This document shows, piece after piece, positions 33,334 to 47,520 of a stretch of DNA of 64,000 bases (positions within the stretch are counted from its first letter, which is position 1; every line of letters begins with the position of its first letter). Origin of the DNA: Clusia tigrina (Eukaryota > Arthropoda > Insecta > Diptera > Clusiidae); contig OV050030.1 of assembly GCA_920105625.2 (NCBI GenBank), positions 192,195,887 to 192,259,886 of the forward strand, read 5' to 3'. The position numbers and the translations under genes were made by a program. The notes beneath the pieces were generated by a model. That model saw only the letters and a program-made list of their open reading frames with translations, was not told the DNA's origin and ran no database searches.

Positions 33334-36300
33334 CAGACCCCCCAATCCACAGCGGCAGCGACTGAGACGTCTACAGAGACACTGACAGAGGCTGCGACGC
33401 CGACTGAGGCGCCGACTGAGGCAGATAGGGGTAGATATAGGCATAGGGAAGGCAGCAGACCCTCCCCCAATCGACAGCGGCATCGACTGAGACGCCTACA
33501 GAGACGCTGACAGAAGCTGCGACGCCGACTGAGATACCGACTAAGGCAGATTGGGGTAGATATAGGCATAGAGAAGGCAGCAGACCCCCCACTCGACAGC
33601 GGCAGTGACTGCGACTGCGACTGAGACGTCTACAGAGACGCTGGAGGTAGCTGCGACGCCGACTGAGGCAGATAGGGGTAGATATAGGCATAGAGAAGCC
33701 AGCAGACCCCCCAATCGACAGCGGCAGCGACTCAGACGCCTACAGAGATGCTGACAGAGGCAGCGACGTCGACTGAGACGCCGACTGAGGCAGATTGGGG
33801 TATAGAGAAGCCAGCAGACCCCGCAATCGACAGCGGCAGCGACTGAGACGCATACAGAGACGCTGACAGAGGCTTCGACGCCGACTGACACGCCGACTGA
33901 GGCAGATAGGGGTTGTTATAGGCATAGAGGAGGCAGCAAACCCCTCACTCGACAGCGGCGGTGACTGCGACTGAGACGTCTGCAGAGACGCTGGCAGTGG
34001 CTGCAAAGCCGACTAAGGCAGATAGGGGTAGATATATGCATAGAGAAGGCAGCAGATCCCCCAATCGACAGCGGCATCGACTGAGACGCGTACAGAGACG
34101 CAGACAGAGGCTGCGACGCCGACTGAGACGCCGACTGAGGCAGATAGGGGTACATATAGGCAGAGAGAAGGCAGCAGACCCCGCAATCGACAGCGACAGA
34201 ATCGCCTACACCGACGCAGACTGAGACGCCGACTGAGGCAGATAGGGGTAGATATAGGCATAGAGAAGGCAGCAGACCCCCCTAATCGACACCGACTGAG
34301 ACGCATACAGCGACGCCGACTGAGACGCCGACTGAGGCAGATAGGCGTAGATACAGGCATAGAGAAGGCAGTAGACCCCCCAATCGACAGCGGCTTCGAC
34401 TGAGACGCGTACAGAGACGCTGACAGAGGCTGCGACGCGCACTGAGACGTTGACTGAAGCAGATTGGGGTAGATACAGGCATAGAGAAGGCAGCAGACCC
34501 CCCAATCGACAGCGGCTTCGACTGAGACGCGTACAGACTCGCTGACAGAGGCTGCGACGCCGACTGAGACGCCGATTGAGGCAGATAGGGGTAGATATTG
34601 GCATAGAGAAGGCAGCAGACCCTCCAATCGACAGCGGCAGCGACTGAGACGCCTACTGAGACGCCGACTAAGACGCCGACTGAGACGCCGACTGAGGCAG
34701 ATAGAGGTAGATATTGGCATAGAGAAGGCAGCAGACCCTCCAATCGACAGCGGCAGCGACTGAGACGCCTACAGAGACGCTGACAGAGGCTGCGACGACG
34801 ACTGAGACGCCGATTGAGGCAGATAGGGTAGATATAGGCATAGAAAAGGCAGCAGCCCCCCAATCGACAGCGAGAGAGACGCCTACAGCGACGCCGACTG
34901 AGACGCCGACTTGAGCAGATAGGGGTAGATATAGGCATAGAGAAGGCAGCAGACCCCCTCTCGACAGCGGCAGTGACTGCGACTGAGATGTCTACAAAGA
35001 CGCTGGCAGTGGCTGCGACGCCGAATGAGGCAGATAAGGGTAGATATAGGCATAGAGAAGGCAGCAGACCCCCCAATCGACAGCGGCAGCGACTGAGACG
35101 CCTACAGAGACGCTGACAGAGGCTGCGACGCCGACTGAGACGCCGACTGAGGCAGATAGGGGTAGATATAGGCATAGAGAAGGCAGCAGACCCCCCTAAT
35201 CGACACCGACTGAGACGCATACAGCGACGCCGACTGAGACGCCGACTGAGGCAGATAGGCGTAGATACAGGCATAGAGAAGGCAGTAGACCCCCCAATCG
35301 ACAGCGGCTTCGACTGAGACGCGTACAGAGACGCTGACAGAGGCTGCGACGCGCACTGAGAAGTTGACTGAAGCAGATTGGGGTAGATACAGGCATAGAG
35401 AAGGCAGCAGACTCCCCAATCGACAGCGGCTTCGACTGAGACGCGTACAGACACGCTGACAGAGGCTGCGACGCCGACTGAGACGCCGATTGAGGCAGAT
35501 AGGGGTAGATATTGGCATAGAGTAGGCAGCAGACCCTCCAATCGACAGCGGCAGCGACTGAGACGCCTACAGAGACGCTGACAGAGGCTGCGACGCCGAC
35601 TGAGACGCCGATTGAGGCAGATAGGGGTAGATATAGGCATAGAAAAGGCAGCAGCCCCCCCCAGTCGACAGCGAGAGAGACGCCTACAGCGACGCCGACT
35701 GAGACGCCGACTTGAGCAGATAGGGGTAGATATAGGCATAGAGAAGGCAGCAGACCCCCTCTCGACAGCGGCAGTGACTGCGACTGAGATGTCTACAAAG
35801 ACGCTGGCAGTGGCTGCGACGCCGAATGAGGCAGATAAGGGTAGATATAGGCATAGAGAAGGCAGCAGACCCCCCAATCGACAGCGGCAGCGACTGAGAC
35901 GCCTACAGAGACGCTGACAGAGGCTGCGACGCCGACTGAGACGCCGACTGAGGCAGATAGGGGTAGATATAGGCATAGAGGAGGCATCAGACCCCCCACT
36001 CGACAGCGGCAGTGACTGCGACTGAGAAGTCTACAGAGACGCTGGCAGTGGCTGCGACGCCGACTGAGGCAGATAGGGGTAGATATAGGCATAGCGAAAG
36101 CAGCAGACCCCCCAATCGACAGCGGTATCGACTGAGATGCGTACAGAGACGCTGACAGAGGCTGCGACGCCGACTGAGACGCCGACTGAGGCTGATAGGG
36201 GTAGATATAGGCATAGAGAAGGTAGCAGCCCCCCACTCGACAGCGGCAGTGACTGCGACTGAGATGTCTACAGAGACGCTGGCAGTGGCTGCGACGCCGA

Positions 36301-39300
36301 CTGAGGCAGATATGGGTGGATATAGGCATACAGAAGTCAGCAGACCCCCCAATCCACAGCGGCAGCGACTGAGACGTCTACAGAGACACTGACAGAGGCT
36401 GCGACGCCGACTGAGGCGCCGACTGAGGCAGATAGGGGTAGATATAGGCATAGGGAAGGCAGCAGACCCTCCCCCAATCGACAGCGGCATCGACTGAGAC
36501 GCCTACAGAGACGCTGACAGAAGCTGCGACGCCGACTGAGATACCGACTAAGGCAGATTGGGGTAGATATAGGCATAGAGAAGGCAGCAGACCCCCCACT
36601 CGACAGCGGCAGTGACTGCGACTGCGACTGAGACGTCTACAGAGACGCTGGAGGTAGCTGCGACGCCGACTGAGGCAGATAGGGGTAGATATAGGCATAG
36701 AGAAGCCAGCAGACCCCCCAATCGACAGCGGCAGCGACTCAGACGCCTACAGATATGCTGACAGAGGCAGCGACGTCGACTGAGACGCCGACTGAGGCAG
36801 ATTGGGGTATAGAGAAGCCAGCAGACCCCGCAATCGACAGCGGCAGCGACTGAGACGCATACAGAGACGCTGACAGAGGCTTCGACGCCGACTGACACGC
36901 CGACTGAGGCAGATAGGGGTTGTTATAGGCATAGAGGAGGCAGCAAACCCCTCACTCGACAGCGGCGGTGACTGCGACTGAGACGTCTACAGAGACGCTG
37001 GCAGTGGCTGCAAAGCCGACTAAGGCAGATAGGGGTAGATATATGCATAGAGAAGGCAGCAGATCCCCCAATCGACAGCGGCATCGACTGAGACGCGTAC
37101 AGAGACGCAGACAGAGGCTGCGACGCCGACTGAGACGCCGACTGAGGCAGATAGGGGTACATATAGGCATAGAGAAGGCAGCAGACCCCGCAATCGACAG
37201 CGACAGAATCGCCTACACCGACGCAGACTGAGACGCCGACTGAGGCAGATAGGGGTAGATATAGGCATAGAGAAGGCAGCAGACCCCCAATGGACAGCGG
37301 CAGCGACTGAGACGCCTGCAGAGACGCTGACAGAGGCTGCGATGCCGACTGAGACGCCGACTGAGGCAGATAGGGGTAGATATAGGCATAGAGAAGGCAG
37401 CAGACCCCCCTAATCGACACCGACTGAGACGCATACAGCGACGCCGACTGAGACGCCAACTGAGGCAGATAGGCGTAGATACAGGCATAGAGAAGGCAGT
37501 AGACCCCCCAATCGACAGCGGCTTCGACTGAGACGCGTACAGAGACGCTGACAGAGGCTGCGACGCGCACTGAGACGTTGACTGAAGCAGATTGGGGTAG
37601 ATACAGGCATAGATAAGGCAGCAGACCCCCCAATCGACAGCGGCTTCGACTGAGACGCGTACAGACTCGCTGACAGAGGCTGCGACGCCGACTGAGACGC
37701 CGATTGAGGCAGATAGGGGTAGATATTGGCATAGAGAAGGCAGCAGACCCTCCAATCGACAGCGGCAGCGACTGAGACGCCTACTGAGACGCCGACTAAG
37801 ACGCCGACTGAGACGCCGACTGAGGCAGATAGAGGTAGATATTGGCATAGAGAAGGCAGCAGACCCTCCAATCGACAGCGGCAGCGACTGAGACGCCTAC
37901 AGAGACGCTGACAGAGGCTGCGACGACGACTGAGACGCCGATTGAGGCAGATAGGGTAGATATAGGCATAGAAAAGGCAGCAGCCCCCCAATCGACAGCG
38001 AGAGAGACGCCTACAGCGACGCCGACTGAGACGCCGACTTGAGCAGATAGGGGTAGATATAGGCATAGAGAAGGCAGCAGACCCCCTCTCGACAGCGGCA
38101 GTGACTGCGACTGAGATGTCTACAAAGACGCTGGCAGTGGCTGCGACGCCGAATGAGGCAGATAAGGGTAGATATAGGCATAGAGAAGGCAGCAGACCCC
38201 CCAATCGACAGCGGCAGCGACTGAGACGCCTACAGAGACGCTGACAGAGGCTGCGACGCCGACTGAGACGCCGACTGAGGCAGATAGGGGTAGATATAGG
38301 CATAGAGAAGGCAGCAGACCCCCCTAATCGACACCGACTGAGACGCATACAGCGACGCCGACTGAGACGCCGACTGAGGCAGATAGGCGTAGATACAGGC
38401 ATAGAGAAGGCAGTAGACCCCCCAATCGACAGCGGCTTCGACTGAGACGCGTACAGAGACGCTGACAGAGGCTGCGACGCGCACTGAGAAGTTGACTGAA
38501 GCAGATTGGGGTAGATACAGGCATAGAGAAGGCAGCAGACCCCCCAATCGACAGCGGCTTCGACTGAGACGCGTACAGACACGCTGACAGAGGCTGCGAC
38601 GCCGACTGAGACGCCGATTGAGGCAGATAGGGGTAGATATTGGCATAGAGTAGGCAGCAGACCCTCCAATCGACAGCGGCAGCGACTGAGACGCCTACAG
38701 AGACGCTGACAGAGGCTGCGACGCCGACTGAGACGCCGATTGAGGCAGATAGGGGTAGATATAGGCATAGAAAAGGCAGCAGCCCCCCCCAATCGACAGC
38801 GAGAGAGACGCCTACAGCGACGCCGACTGAGACGCCGACTTGAGCAGATAGGGGTAGATATAGGCATAGAGAAGGCAGCAGACCCCCTCTCGACAGCGGC
38901 AGTGACTGCGACTGAGATGTCTACAAAGACGCTGGCAGTGGCTGCGACGCCGAATGAGGCAGATAAGGGTAGATATAGGCATAGAGAAGGCAGCAGACCC
39001 CCCAATCGACAGCGGCAGCGACTGAGACGCCTACAGAGACGCTGACAGAGGCTGCGACGCCGACTGAGACGCCGACTGAGGCAGATAGGGGTAGATATAG
39101 GCATAGAGGAGGCATCAGACCCCCCACTCGACAGCGGCAGTGACTGCGACTGAGAAGTCTACAGAGACGCTGGCAGTGGCTGCGACGCCGACTGAGGCAG
39201 ATAGGGGTAGATATAGGCATAGCGAAAGCAGCAGACCCCCCAATCGACAGCGGTATCGACTGAGATGCGTACAGAGACGCTGACAGAGGCTGCGACGCCG

Positions 39301-39470
39301 ACTGAGACGCCGACTGAGGCTGATAGGGGTAGATATAGGCATAGAGAAGGTAGCAGCCCCCCACTCGACAGCGGCAGTGACTGCGACTGAGATGTCTACA
39401 GAGACGCTGGCAGTGGCTGCGACGCCGACTGAGGCAGATATGGGTGGATATAGGCATACAGAAGTCAGCA
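33334..39470 (+). repeat. Tandem duplication, 3.0-3.1 kb unit (two copies)
   Basis: Unit 1 is about 33334-36340 and unit 2 about 36341-39470. The offset is 3007 in the left part and 3128 in the right part. The change is one extra 121-bp monomer in unit 2 near 37283-37403. Shared rare markers include GGGGTTGTTATAGGCATAGA, CGACTAAGACGCC and CGACGACGACTGAGACGCC. Differences between units are sparse. Confidence 0.88.
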
Positions 39471-40829
39471 GACCCCCCAATTGACAGCGGCAGCGACTGA
39501 GACGCCTACAGAGACGCTGACAGAGGCTGCGATTCCGACTGACGCAGATAGGGGTAGATATAGGAATAGAGAAGGCAGCAGACCCCCCAATCGACAGCAA
39601 CATCGCCTGAGACGCATAGAGAGACGCTGAAAGAGGCTGCGACTCCGACTGAAACGCCGACTGAGGCAACCAGGAGTAGATATAGGCATAGAGAAAGCAG
39701 TAGTATCCCCAATCCAAAGCGGCATCGACTGAGACGCGTACAGACAAGCTGACAGAGGCTGCGATGCCGACTGAGACGCCGACTGAGGCTAATAGGAGTA
39801 GATATAGGCATAGAGAAAGTAGCAGACACCCCACTCGACAGCGGCAGTGACTGCGACTGAGATGTCTACAGAGACGCTGGCAGTGGCTGCGACGCAGACT
39901 GAGGCAGATAGGGGTAGATATAGCCATAGAGAAAGCAGCAGACCCCCAAATCCATAGCGGCAGCGACTGAGACGTCTACAGAGACACTGACAGAGGCTGC
40001 GATGCCGGCTAAGATGCCGACTGAGCCGCCGACTGAGACGCCGACTGGGGCGTATTGGTGTAGATATAGGCATAGAGAAGGCAGCAGACCCCCAATCGAC
40101 AGCGGCATCTACTGAGACGCCTACAGAGACGCAGACAGAGGCTGCGATGCCGACAGAGACGCCGACTGAGGCAGATAGGGGTAGATATTGGCATAGAGAA
40201 GGCAGCAGACCCCCAAATGGACAGCGGCAGCGACTGAGACGCCTACAGAGACGCTGACAGAGGCTGCGATGGCGACAGAGACGTCGCCTGAGGCAGATAG
40301 GGGTAGATATAGGCATAGAGAAGGCAGCAGACCCCCCAATCGAAAGCGACGCCAACTGAGACGCCGGCTGAGGCAGATAGGCGTAGATATAGGCATAGAG
40401 GAGGCAGCAGACCCCTCACTCGACAGCGGCTGTGACTGCGACTGAGACGTCTACAGAGACGCTGGCAGTGGCTGCGACGCCGACTGAGGCAGATAGGGGT
40501 AGATATATGCATAGAGAAGGCAGCAGATCCCCCAATTGACAGCGGCATCGACTGAGACGCGTACAGAGACGCTGACAGTGGCTGCGACGCCGACTGAGAC
40601 GCCGACTGAGGCTGATAGGGGTAGATATGGGCATAGAGAAGGCAGCAGAACCCCCACTCGACAGCGGCAGTGACTGCGACTGAGACGTCTACAGAGACAC
40701 TGGCAGTGGCTGCGACGCCGACTGAGGCACATAGGGGTAGATATAGGCATAGAGAAGGCAGCAGACCCCCCAATCGACACCGACTGAAATGCCGACAGCG
40801 ACACTGACTGAGACGCCGAATGAAGTAGT

Positions 40830-42237
40830 TAGGCGTAGATACAGGCAGAGAGAAGGCAGCAGACCCCCCCCCCCCCCCCCGCAATCGACAGCGACAGAGT
40901 CGCCTACAGCGACGCCGACTCAGACGCTTTCTGAGGCAGATAGGGGTAGATATAGGAATAGAGAAGGCAGCAGACCCCCCAATCGACAGCAACATCGCCT
41001 GAGACGCGTAGAGAGACGCTGAAAGAGGCTGCGACTCCGACTGAAACGCCGACTGAGGCAGACAGGAGTAGATATAGGCATAGAGAAAGCAGTAGTTTCC
41101 CCAATCCACAGCGGCATCGACTGAGACGCGTACAGACACGCTGACAGAGGCTGCGATGCCGACTGAGACGCCGACTGAGGCTAATAGGAGTAGATATAGG
41201 CAAAGAGAAAGTAGCAGACCCCCCACTCGACAGCGGCAGTGACTGCGACTGAGATGTCTACAGAGACGCTGGCAGTGGCTGCGACGCCGACTGAGGCAAA
41301 TAGGGGTAGATATAGGCATAGAGAAAGCAGCAGACCCCCAAATCCATAGCGGCAGCGACTGAGACGTCTACAGAGACACTGACAGAGGCTGCGACGCCGA
41401 CTGAGACGCTGACTGAAGCAGATTGGGGTAGATACAGGCATAGAGAAGGTAGCAGACTCCACAATCGACAGCGGCTTCGACTGAGACGCGTACAGAGACG
41501 CTGACAGAGGCTGCGACGCCGACTGAGACGCCGACTGAGGCTGATAGGGGTAGATATAGGCATAGAGAAAGCAGCAGACCCCCCACTCGACAGCGGCAGC
41601 TACTGAGACGCTTACAGATACGCAGACAGAGGCTGCGACGCCGACTGAGACGCCGACTGAGGCAGATAGGCGTAGATACAGGCAGAGAGAAGGCAGCAGG
41701 CCCCCCCCGCGCAATCGACAGCGACAGAGTCGCCTACAGCGACGCCGACTCAGACGCCGACTGAGGCAGATAGGGGTAGATATAGGAATAGAGAAGGCAG
41801 CAGACCCCCCAATCGACAGCAACATCGCCTGAGACGCGTAGAGAGACGCTGAAAGAGGCTACGACTCCGACTGAAACGCCGACTGAGGCAGACAGGAGTA
41901 GATATAGGCATAGAGAAAGCAGTAGTTTCCCCAATCCACTGCGGCATCGACTGAGACGCGTACAGACACGCTGACAGAGGCTGCGATGCCGACTGAGACG
42001 CCGACTGAGGCTAATAGGAGTAGATATAGGCAAAGAGAAAGTAGCAGACCCCCCACTCGACAGCGGCAGTGACTGCGACTGAGATGTCTACAGAGACGCT
42101 GGCAGTGGCTGCGACGCCGACTGAGGCAAATAGGGGTAGATATAGGCATAGAGAAAGCAGCAGACCCTCAAATCCATAGCGGCAGCGACTGAGACGTCTA
42201 CAAAGACACTGACAGAGGCTGCGACGCCGACTGAGAC
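40830..42237 (+). repeat. Duplicated block with 830-bp spacing
   Basis: About 40840-41407 recurs at about 41672-42237. Both copies carry a long C-tract (C17 at 40864-40880, shorter in the second), the AGCAGTAGTTTCCCCAATCC variant and GGCTAATAGGAGTAGATATA. Confidence 0.8.
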
Positions 42238-45200
42238 GCCGAATGAAGCAGTTAGGCGTAGATACAGGCAGAGAGAAGGCAGCAGACCCCCCCCCCGCAA
42301 TCGACAGCGACAGAGTCGCCTACAGCGACGCCGACTCAGACGCCGACTGAGGCAGATAGGGGTAGATATAGGCATAGAGAAGGCAGCAGACCCCCCAATG
42401 GACAGCGGCTGCGACTGAGATGCCTACAGAGACGCTGACAGTGGCTGCCATGCCGACTGAGACGCCGACTGAGGTAGATAGGGGTAGATATAGGCATAGA
42501 GAAGGCAGCAGACCCCCCTAATCGACACCGACTGAGACGCCTACAGCGACGCCGACTGAGACGTCGACTGAGGCAGATAGACGTAGATACAGGCATAGAG
42601 AAGGCAGCAGACCCCCAATCGGCAGCGGCAGCTACTGAGACGCCTACAGATACGCTGACAGAGGCTGTGACGCCGACTGGGGTGGATAGGCGTAGATATT
42701 GGCATAGAGAAGGCAGCAGACCCCCAATCGACAGCGGCAGCTACTGAGAGGCCTACAGAGACGCTGACAGAGGCTGCGACGCCGACTGCGGCAGATAGTG
42801 GTAGATATAGGCATAAAGAAGGCAGCAGACCCTCCAATGGACAGCGATTGAGACGCCTACAGCGACGCCGACTGAGACGCCGACTGAGGCAGATAGGCGT
42901 AGATACAGGCATAGAGAAGGCAGCAGACCCCCCAATCGACAGCGGCATCGCCTGAGAATCATACGGAGACGCTGACAGAGGCTACGATGCCGACTGAGAC
43001 GGCAACTGAGGCAGACAGGAGTAGATATAGGCATAGAGAAAGCAGCAGACCCCCCAATCCACAGCGGCAGCGACTGAGACTTCTACACAGACACTGACAA
43101 AGGCTGCGACGCCGACTGAGACGCTGACTGAAGCAGATTGGGGTAGATACAGGCATAGAGAAGGCAGCAGACCCTCCAATCGACAGCGGCAGCGACTGAG
43201 ACGCCTACTGAGACGCCGACTGAGATGCCGACTGAGACGCCGACTGAGGCAGATAGAGGTAGATATTGGCATAGAGAAGGCAGCAGACCCTCCAATCGAC
43301 AGCGTCAGCGACTGAGACGCCTACAGAGACGCTGACAGAGGCTGCGACGCCGACTGAGACGCCGATTGAGGCAGATAGGGGTAGATATAGGCATAGAGAA
43401 GGCAGCAGACCCCCAAATCGACAGCGGCAGCGACTGAGACGCGTACAGAGATGGTGACAGAGGCTGCGACACCGACTGAGACGCCAACTGAGGCAGATAG
43501 GGGTAGATATAGGCATAGAAAAGGCAGCAGCCCCCCCAAACGACAGCGAGAGAGACGCCTACAGCGACGCCGACTGAGAAGCCTACTGAGGCAGATAGGG
43601 GTAGATACAGGCATAGTAAAGGCAGCAGCCCCCCAATCGACAGCGACAGAGACGCCGACAGCGACGCAGACTGAGACGCCGACTTGGGCAGGTAGGGGTA
43701 GATACAGGCATAGAGAAGGCAGCAGACCCCCCCAATCGACAGCGGCATCGACTGAGACGCGTACTGAGACGCTGACAGAGGCTGCGACGCCGACTGAGGC
43801 GCCGACTGAGGCGCCAACTGAGGCAGATAGGGGTAGATATAGGCATAGAGAAGGCAGCAGACCCCCCCCCCCCCCCCCTAATCGACAGCGGCATCGACTG
43901 AGACGCCTTCAGAGACGCTGACAGAGGCTGCCATGCCGACTGAGACGCCGACTGAGGCAGATAGGGGTAGATATAGGCATAGAGAAGGCAGCAGACCCCC
44001 CTAATCGACACCGACTGAGACGCCTACAGCGACGCCGACTGAGACGCCGACTGAGGCAGATAGACGTAGATACAGGCATAGAGAAGGCAGCAGACCCCCA
44101 ATCGATAGCGGCAGCTACTGAGACGCCTACAGTTACGCTGGCAGAGGCTGTGATGCCGACTGGGGTGGATAGGGGTAGATATTGGCATAGAGAAGGCTGC
44201 AGACTCTCAATCGACAGCGGCAGCTACTGAGAGGCCTACAGAGACGCTGACAGAAGCTGCGACGCCGACTGAGGCAGATAGTGGTAGTTATAGGCATAGA
44301 GAAGGCAGCAGACCCTCCAATCGACAGCGGCATCGCCTGAGAATCATACAGAGACGCTGACAGAGGCTACGATGCCGACTGAGACGTCAACTGAGGCAGA
44401 CAAGAGTAGATATAGGCATAGAGAAAGCAGCAGACCCCCAATCGACAGCGGCTTCGACTGAGACGCGTACAGAGACGCTGACATTGGCTGCGACGCCGAC
44501 TGAGACGCCGACTGAGGCTGATAGGGGTAGATATAGGCATAGAGAAGGCAGCAGACCCCCCACTCGACAGCGGTAGCTACTGAGACGCCTACAGAGACGC
44601 AGACAGAGGCTGCGACGCCGACTGAGACGCCGACTGAGGCAGATAGGGGTACATATAGGCATAGAGAATGCAGCAGACCCCGCAATCGACAGCGACAGAG
44701 TCGCCTACAGCAACGCAGACTGAGACGCCGACTGAGGCAGATAGGGGTAGATATAGGCATAGAGAAGGCAGCGGACGCCCCAATGGACAGCGGCAGCGAC
44801 TGAGACGCCTGCAGAGACGCTGACAGAGGCTGCGATGCCGACTGAGACGCCGACTGAGGCAAATAGGGGTAGATATAGGCATAGAGAAGACAGCAGACCA
44901 CCCTAATCGACACCGACTGAGATGCCTACTGCGACGCCGACTGAGAAGCCGACTGAGGCAGATAGGCGTAGATACAGGCATAGAGAAGGCAGTAGACCCC
45001 CCAATCGAAAGCGGCTTCGACTGAGACGCGTACAGAGACGCTGACAGAGGCTGCGACGCCCACTGAGATGCCGACTGAGGCAGATAGGGGTAGATATAGG
45101 CATAGAGAAGGCAGCAGACCCTCCAATCGACAGCGTCAGCGACTGAGACGCCTACAGAGACGCTGACAGAGGCTGCGACGCCGACTGAGACGCCGATTGA

Positions 45201-46797
45201 GGCAGATAGGGGTAGATATAGGCATAGAGAAGGCAGCAGACCCCCAAATCGACAGCGGCAGCGACTGAGACGCGTACAGAGATGGTGACAGAGGCTGCGA
45301 CACCGACTGAGACGCCAACTGAGGCCGATAGGGGTAGATATAGGCATAGAAAAGGCAGCAGCCCCCCCAATCGACAGCGAGAGAGACGCCTACAGCGACG
45401 CAGACTGAGACGCCGACTTGGGCAGGTAGGGGTAGATACAGGCATAGAGAAGGCAGCAGACCCCCCAATCGACAGCGGCATCGACTGAGACGCGTACTGA
45501 GACGCTGACAGAGGCTGCGACGCCAACTGAGGCGCCAACTGAGGCAGATAGGGGTAGATATAGGCATAGAGAAGGCAGCAGACCCCCCCCCCCTAATCGA
45601 TAGCGGCATCGACTGAGACGCCTTCAGAGACGCTGACAGAGGCTGCCATGCCGACTGAGACGCCGACTGAGGCAGATAGGGGTAGATATAGGCATAGAGA
45701 AGGCAGCAGACCCCCCTAATCGACACCGACTGAGACGCCTACAGCGACGCCGACTGAGACGCCGACTGAGGCAGATAGACGTAGATACAGGCATAGAGAA
45801 GGCAGCAGACCCCCAATCGACAGCGGCAGCTACTGAGACGCCTACAGTTACGCTGGCAGAGGCTGTGACGCCGACTGGGGTGGATAGGGGTAGATATAGG
45901 CATAGAGAAGGCTGCAGACTCCCAATCGACAGCGGCAGCTACTGAGAGGCCTACAGAGACGCTAACAGATGCTGCGACGCCGACTGAGGCAGATAGTAGT
46001 AGTGATAGGCATAGAGAAGGCAGCAGACCCTCCAATCGACAGCGGCATCGCCTGAGAATCATACAGAGACGCTGACAGAGGCTACGATGCCGACTGAGAC
46101 GGCAACTGAGGCAGACAAGAGGAGATATAGGCATAGAGAAAGCAGCAGACCCCCAATCCACAGCGGCAGCGACTGAGACGTCTACACAGACACTGACAAA
46201 GGCTGCGACGCCGACTGAGATGCCGACTGAGGCAAATAGGGGTAGATATAGGCATAGAGAAGACAGCAGACCCCCCTAATCGACACCGACTGAGATGCCT
46301 ACTGCGACGCCGACTGAGACGCCGACTGAGGCAGATAGGCGTAGATACAGGCATAGAGAAGGCAGTAGACCCCCCAATCGACAGCGGCTTCGACTGAGAC
46401 GCGTACAGAGACGCTGGCAGAGGCTGCGACGCCGATTGAGGCAGATAGGGGTAGATATAGGCATAGAGAAGGCAGCAGACCCCCAAATCGACAGCGGCAG
46501 CGATTGAGACGCCTACTGAGACGCCGACTGAGGCAGATAGAGGTAGATATTGGCATAGAGAAGGCAGCAGACCCTCCAATCGACAGCGGCAGCGACTGAG
46601 ACGCCTACAGATATGCTGACAGGGGCTGCGACGCCGACTGAGACGCCGATTGAGGCACATAGGGGTAGATATAGGCATAGAGAAGGCAGCAGACCCCCAA
46701 ATCGACAGCGGCAGCGACTGAGACGCGTACAGAGATGGTGACAGAGGCTGCGACACCGACTGAGACGCCAACTGAGGCAGATAGGGGTAGATACAGG

Positions 46798-47520
46798 CAT
46801 AGTAAAGGCAGCAGCCCCCCAATCGACAGCGACAGAGACGCCGACAGCGACGCAGACTGAGACGCCGACTTGGGCAGGTAGGGCTAGATACAGGCATAGA
46901 GAAGGCTGCAGACCCCCCAATAGACAGCGGCATCGACTGAGACGCGTACTGAGACGCTGACAGAGGCTGCAACGCCGACTGAGGCGCCGACTGAGGCAGA
47001 TAGGGGTAGATATAGGCATAGAAAAGGCAGCAGCCCCCCAATCGACAGCGAGAGAGACGCCTACAGCGAAGCCGACTGAGACGCCTACTGCGGCAGATAG
47101 GGGTACATACAGGCATAGTAAAGGCAGCAGCCCCCAAATCGACAGCGACAGAGACGCTGACAGCGACGCAGACTGATACGCCGACTTGGGCAGGTAGGGC
47201 TAGATACAGGCATAGAGAAGGCTGCAGACCCCCCAATAGACAGCGGCATCGACTGAGACGCGTACTGAGACGCTGACAGAGGCTGCAACGCCGACTGAGA
47301 CGCCGACTGAGGCAGATAGGGGTAGATATAGGCATAGAAAAGGCAGCAGCCCCCCAATCGACAGCGAGAGAGACGCCTACAGCGACGCCGACTGAGACGC
47401 CTACTGCGGCAGATAGGGGTACATACAGGCATAGTAAAGGCAGCAGCCCCCAAATCGACAGCGACAGAGACGCTGACAGCGACGCAGACTGAGACGCCGA
47501 CTTGGGCAGGTAGGGGTAGA
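46798..47520 (+). repeat. 316-bp tandem repeat, two full copies and a partial third
   Basis: The segment starting at the rare CATAGTAAAGGCAGCAGCCC variant recurs at 46798, 47114 and 47430. Each includes GGGCAGGTAGGGCTAGATAC or its close form. It is a three-monomer higher-order unit. Confidence 0.85.
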
